This document shows positions 44,373 to 47,400 of a stretch of 47,400 bases of DNA, in pieces. Both the position numbers and the translations under genes were made by a program. The notes under the pieces were generated by a model. It had not been told where the DNA came from. It made no database searches and saw nothing but the letters and a program-made list of their open reading frames with translations. Numbering within the stretch: position 1 is the stretch's first letter; each line of letters opens with the position of its first letter. The stretch comes from a virus: positions 1 through 47,400 of the IMG/VR virus record IMGVR_UViG_3300021475_000024; one strand, written 5' to 3'.

Positions 44373-45386
44373 TTAGCTGTGCGTGCCGCTCAACAGCGCC
44401 AGCGGACGCGTGCAGAAGTTGAGAGCGTTCATCTGCGTGTCGAGATGGACGCCCTTGTCGTTCGGCATGTCGTACTGCTTGACGTAGCGCGGGATGCCCA
44501 AGGTGTTGACGGTTTCGATGTAGTCGGCGGGCGCGAACACGGTTGGGAACAGGTTCGGCACGCCGGTCGGATAGAAATAAGCCTTGTCGGTTTCGACAAT
44601 CGGAACGCCCTGCGCATAGCCGCGATAGTTCGTCCACAGGATGCCGCCGAAGGCGAACGATCCCCACGTCTGTCCGCCGGAGATGTAGGCAGAGCGCAAT
44701 TCTGCCGCGTCCTGCATGTTGAGGTAGGTCGCGCGCACCTCTTGGCTCATGATCAAGGCGTCGAAGAACGCATCGCCGCAGATCGCCTCGACGCCCGTGA
44801 AGCCCTGACCGTCGAGATTGGCACCAACAGTGCGGATCACCGCCGCACACTGCTGCCGCACCGCGCCAGTGTTCGCCGCCGCGCTGAAGACGAAATTGAT
44901 CGGCGGCGGCTGCGTCAGCCCGTACTCTTGGAACAGATTGAGCGTCGTGCCATCGGCATAGGTGACGATGCCCTTGATTGCGCCGACACGCGAGAATTCC
45001 TGCGTGTACTCCAGCGATTGACCGGCGGTCTGCATGCGCTCGCCGACCTTCGTCATCACCGCTTCGGTGCCGGTTTCCTGCCCGAACGGGCGCACGCCTT
45101 GAACTTCCTCTGCCATGATGGCGTCATTGATTTCGAAATGCGGGACGCCCAGCATGCGCATGGAGCGGCGCGGTTTCGGCATCGTATGACCGGGACCGCC
45201 GCGAGGTGTCGGCGCGACCAGCGTCAGGATGTTGTTCTTCTCCTCGATCGCCACCACCGTTTGCGCGATGCTGGTTTCATTGAACACGCCTCGACCGCTG
45301 ATATAGCCGGGGATGAACTTCAGATTATTGATGGCGATTGAAAGCGGCACCACGCCGAAGGCATCGCCGCGAAAGATGTCAAGCAT
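44373..45386 (-). CDS. Major capsid protein (lambda gpE family)
   Basis: 337 residues from ATG 45386 with AAAGGATCACGGAA ahead. The start MLDIFRGDAFGVVPLSIAIN is typical of lambda gpE-like capsid proteins, as are FIPGYISGRGVFNETSIAQT, FEINDAIMAEEVQGVRPFGQ and FGGILWTNYRG, then AYFYPTGVPNLFPTVFAPAD. HK97 fold. Follows the decoration gene, as in lambda (C-D-E). Confidence 0.92.
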   Translation of the reverse strand: MLDIFRGDAFGVVPLSIAINNLKFIPGYISGRGVFNETSIAQTVVAIEEKNNILTLVAPTPRGGPGHTMPKPRRSMRMLGVPHFEINDAIMAEEVQGVRPFGQETGTEAVMTKVGERMQTAGQSLEYTQEFSRVGAIKGIVTYADGTTLNLFQEYGLTQPPPINFVFSAAANTGAVRQQCAAVIRTVGANLDGQGFTGVEAICGDAFFDALIMSQEVRATYLNMQDAAELRSAYISGGQTWGSFAFGGILWTNYRGYAQGVPIVETDKAYFYPTGVPNLFPTVFAPADYIETVNTLGIPRYVKQYDMPNDKGVHLDTQMNALNFCTRPLALLSGTHS

Positions 45387-45438
45387 TTCCGTGATCCTTT
45401 TGTTAGCTGCCTGTCGGCGAGCGGTTGATGGGGTCCGC

Positions 45439-46188
45439 TTAGAGGCGGACGATGATGCCGTGGGTGGCGAGTTGCACGATGCCAAGCGCCTGCTCGGGAG
45501 CGGTGATCGCGCCCCAAGTGATCAGGTTGCCGTTGACCTCTGCGTCACGCGCAATGACCGAGATGCGCAGCCCCTGACCCGGCAGGCTGCCGCCCGCATA
45601 CATCGCGAGCGCATCGCAATCCGCGCCAGCCGCAGCCGGGACGTAGGTCGCGAACTGGGTCAGGGTCGCCGCTGCGGTTTTCTTCAGCGGCATGCCGACA
45701 GTGACGGTGACCGGATCGGCGAGATACGCGTTCTCGCGCGAGCGTTGCCCGTTCGCTTCCGTCAGAATGAACTCTGCGGTGTGATGCGGCTCATTCAGGA
45801 TCGGAAACTGCGATTGCCCGGCCAGCAGATTGATCTGGTCGAAGGCGTCGGGCTTCACCAGTCCCTTGCTTTCGTCGTCCTTGGCGCGATCCTCCGGCGT
45901 CATCGCCGCGCGCTTGTCATCTTCGGCAAGGCGATCAGGCGGGCTGAGTGCTGCACGGCGATCGTCTTCCTTCTTGCGCGCCTCCGCGTATTTCTTCGCG
46001 GCGTCAAGGCGAGTGTCGTCCGCCTTCCGCTCCTCCTCGCGGCGCTTGTCTTCGCTCTCGCGAGTGGCCTTGCGCGCCTCGTCTGCCTTTTTCTCCGCAT
46101 CCGCGCGGCGCTGTTCTTCCATCTGGCGCTGCTCATCCGCACGATGCTTGACATCGGCCTGCGCATTCTCGTTGTGAGTGTCCGTCAT
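45439..46188 (-). CDS. Head decoration protein (gpD-like) with charged helical extension
   Basis: 249 residues. The C-terminal 115 residues match gpD of lambda: FILTEANGQRSRENAYLADP, then VTVGMPLKKTAAATLTQFAT and VNGNLITWGAITAPEQALGI. The N-terminal about 105 residues are almost all Glu, Lys, Arg, Ala and Asp (RQMEEQRRADAEKKADEARK), a long coiled coil. Canonical gpD is about 110 residues, so the extension is unusual; it may decorate or anchor something else on the head. Confidence 0.8.
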   Translation of the reverse strand: MTDTHNENAQADVKHRADEQRQMEEQRRADAEKKADEARKATRESEDKRREEERKADDTRLDAAKKYAEARKKEDDRRAALSPPDRLAEDDKRAAMTPEDRAKDDESKGLVKPDAFDQINLLAGQSQFPILNEPHHTAEFILTEANGQRSRENAYLADPVTVTVGMPLKKTAAATLTQFATYVPAAAGADCDALAMYAGGSLPGQGLRISVIARDAEVNGNLITWGAITAPEQALGIVQLATHGIIVRL

Positions 46189-46210
46189 GTTGAGAACTCC
46201 TTCCGTTGGG

Positions 46211-47221
46211 TTACTTCTTGAAGCGGGCGTTGATCTTGTCGGTGATCTTTTCCCACGCTGATGCTTGTGCCGCTGGCGGCACCAGCGGGTGTTGCGGCAT
46301 CACCGTCTGTGCCGTGCGCACCTCCAGCAGTTCCTTGCGGACCTGTTCGATCGGCGTGTTCGCGCGCACATAGCCGCCGACGCGCTCCGGCGTTGCTGCC
46401 AGCGTGCAAAGGTCGGTGACACTGGCGACGTACTTGCGGTGCTCCTCGATGCCCTGCGCCTTGGCGGCGTCGAGCGTGATGACGGTCGCAGATGCGGCGG
46501 GCGGTTCGGTCTTCGCGGGCTCGGTCTTCTCCGGCGGCTCGGTCTTCGCCGGTTCGGTTTTTTCCGGCTCCGTCTTCTCGGGCTCCGTCTTCTCGGGCTC
46601 GCCTGCTTCGGCGCGGAATTTGTCGGCGGCGGCTTTGGGCAGGAGGCGCAGCGAGAATTTCGCAGCCATCTTTTTCTCTGCCGTGACTTCGTCGGCGAAG
46701 CCCCAGTCCTTGGCTTCGGCAGCGTCCATCAGCCGGTCTTCCTTCATCAGCGCCTTGACCTTGGCGGTGGTCGAGCCAGCGCGCGCGACGTAGGTCGAGG
46801 TCAGCGATTTGTCGATGCGATCGAGGTCGTCGGCGACCGCGCGCATGTCATCGGCGTTGCCCCACGACATGCCGGACGCGCCGTGGATCAGCAGAAACGA
46901 ATTCGCGGGCATCACGATCTTGTCGGCAGCCATGACGATGAAAGAGGCGGCGCTTGCCGCGATGCCATCGACATGCGCGGTCACCTTGGCCTTGTGGTTC
47001 TTCAGCGAATTGTGGATGGCGACGCCATCGAACACGTCACCGCCGGGCGAGTTGACGCGCAACGTGATGGCATCGACATCGCCCAGCGCGGTCAGATCAT
47101 CCAAGAATTGCTTGGCGCTGACCGTGTCCTCGCCCCACCATGATTTGCCGATTTCGTCATAGATGACGATTTCGGCGGTCTTGTTGTCGTTGTCGGCCTT
47201 CATCGTGAACCACTGGCGCAT
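46211..47221 (-). CDS. ClpP-type head maturation protease
   Basis: 336 residues from ATG 47221, preceded by AGGAGCACGCC; an ATG at 47239 overlaps the upstream stop. ClpP fold: ITLRVNSPGGDVFDGVAIHN (56-70), active Ser90 in DGIAASAASF, His113 in LLIHGASG. After about residue 200 a repeat of PEKTEP/PAKTEP leads to a helical C-terminal domain that may serve as scaffold, as in lambda C/Nu3 fusions. It cuts portal or scaffold in prohead maturation. Confidence 0.88.
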   Translation of the reverse strand: MRQWFTMKADNDNKTAEIVIYDEIGKSWWGEDTVSAKQFLDDLTALGDVDAITLRVNSPGGDVFDGVAIHNSLKNHKAKVTAHVDGIAASAASFIVMAADKIVMPANSFLLIHGASGMSWGNADDMRAVADDLDRIDKSLTSTYVARAGSTTAKVKALMKEDRLMDAAEAKDWGFADEVTAEKKMAAKFSLRLLPKAAADKFRAEAGEPEKTEPEKTEPEKTEPAKTEPPEKTEPAKTEPPAASATVITLDAAKAQGIEEHRKYVASVTDLCTLAATPERVGGYVRANTPIEQVRKELLEVRTAQTVMPQHPLVPPAAQASAWEKITDKINARFKK

Positions 47222-47235
47222 GGCGTGCTCCTGTT

Positions 47236-47400
47236 TCATGCCGCGTCGTCGGCGGCAGCCTCATCGGCTTGATCTTCCGCAGCCTGATCGGCGGCGTCCT
47301 GTGCGGCTTGATTGGCGGCGTCCTGTGCGGCCTGATCGCTTGGCGCGAGCGGTTGGTTCGCCGCCGCGTAGACCACCGGGAAAACCAGATCGAGTTGTTC
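47236..47400 (-). CDS. Partial CDS, probable portal C-terminus
   Basis: The last 54 codons of a gene entering from the right edge. Ends in an Ala/Asp/Gln-rich tail; a 24-base tandem repeat (47285-47332) encodes QAAQDAAN then QAAQDAAD. The frame before it (LDLVFPVVYAAANQP) is not recognised. Portal is inferred from lambda-like order (portal, protease, decoration, capsid). The stop overlaps an ATG of the protease gene. Confidence 0.55.
   Translation of the reverse strand, partial: EQLDLVFPVVYAAANQPLAPSDQAAQDAANQAAQDAADQAAEDQADEAAADDAA

Noticed and set aside
44319-45341. Rightward frame of 340 codons across the capsid gene
   Set aside because: Antisense shadow of the major capsid protein.
46520-46610. 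Repeat array in the protease gene
   Set aside because: In-frame PEKTEP/PAKTEP linker repeats, not a mobile element or CRISPR array.
47285-47332. CRISPR-like repeat at the right edge
   Set aside because: A direct 24-base tandem repeat inside a coding frame (Ala/Gln/Asp tail), no spacers.

Overview
The window is most of the genome of a temperate, contractile-tailed phage of a GC-rich alphaproteobacterium, probably in the Bradyrhizobium/Rhodopseudomonas group. The host call rests on the GC-rich coding bias with long antisense shadow frames, a rhizobial-type XRE repressor, a GapR-like protein, and the sequence of the tRNA-Pro end carried in the attachment site. It is inference, not proof. The head genes follow lambda order (portal end, ClpP-type protease, decoration protein, major capsid protein, head-tail connectors). 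The tail genes follow Mu order (sheath, tube, gp41-like chaperone with frameshift, tape measure, gpN, gpP, gp45, gp46, gp47, gp48, fibres).

Layout. (1) 1-4.8 kb, minus strand: GapR-like protein, RuvC-like resolvase, a possible nuclease, a Toprim/RepA-type primase-helicase, then small proteins and a structural-looking protein running off the left edge. (2) 4.8-5.4 kb: divergent control region with a perfect 18-bp palindrome, a second degenerate copy, GTTAC repeats and a long hairpin; it is the best candidate for an early promoter/origin region. (3) 5.4-13.0 kb, plus strand: tightly overlapped early operon with RecE-like exonuclease, RecT-like annealing protein, HNH protein, a DnaA-domain-IV-like protein, and many small zinc-ribbon or unknown proteins, ending at a hairpin terminator. 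(4) 13.1-14.8 kb: excisionase-like gene, tyrosine integrase and attP. (5) 14.8-16.5 kb, plus: ParB-like and cysteine-peptidase-like proteins. (6) 16.4-19.2 kb, minus: an operon led by a CRP/FNR-type regulator, with a winged-helix gene upstream. (7) 19.3-23.7 kb, plus: XRE repressor-like gene followed by small accessory genes. (8) 23.7-47.4 kb, minus: lysis genes (about 23.7-25.6), fibres and baseplate (25.6-36.2), tape measure, chaperone and tube (36.2-39.8), a glycosyltransferase/DUF115-like pair and a Pro-Gly repeat protein inserted before the sheath (39.9-41.5), sheath and connectors (41.6-44.4), and head (44.4-47.4).

The attachment region appears to be an intact attP: the 3' end of tRNA-Pro lies between two groups of the repeat CCACCGGAG, which look like integrase arm sites on both sides of the core. 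Phage genes lie on both sides of it. The leftward genes at 1-4.8 kb and the leftward head genes at the right edge point the same way. The simplest reading is a free circular or circularly permuted phage genome, with terminase and most of the portal gene in the missing segment that would join the two ends.

Regulation: the motif GAGTAAAG-N2-CTTTACTC occurs in front of the leftward operon, in front of the RecE/RecT operon (where it overlaps a -35-like TTGACG) and in front of the CRP/FNR-type gene, with a half-site before the excisionase gene. This suggests one phage-wide switch. Other unusual points are a double-psi-barrel-like module shared by the endolysin and the tape measure protein, a collagen-like fibre built from 70-residue duplications, a split gpN, and a clear -1 slippery site in the tail chaperone gene.
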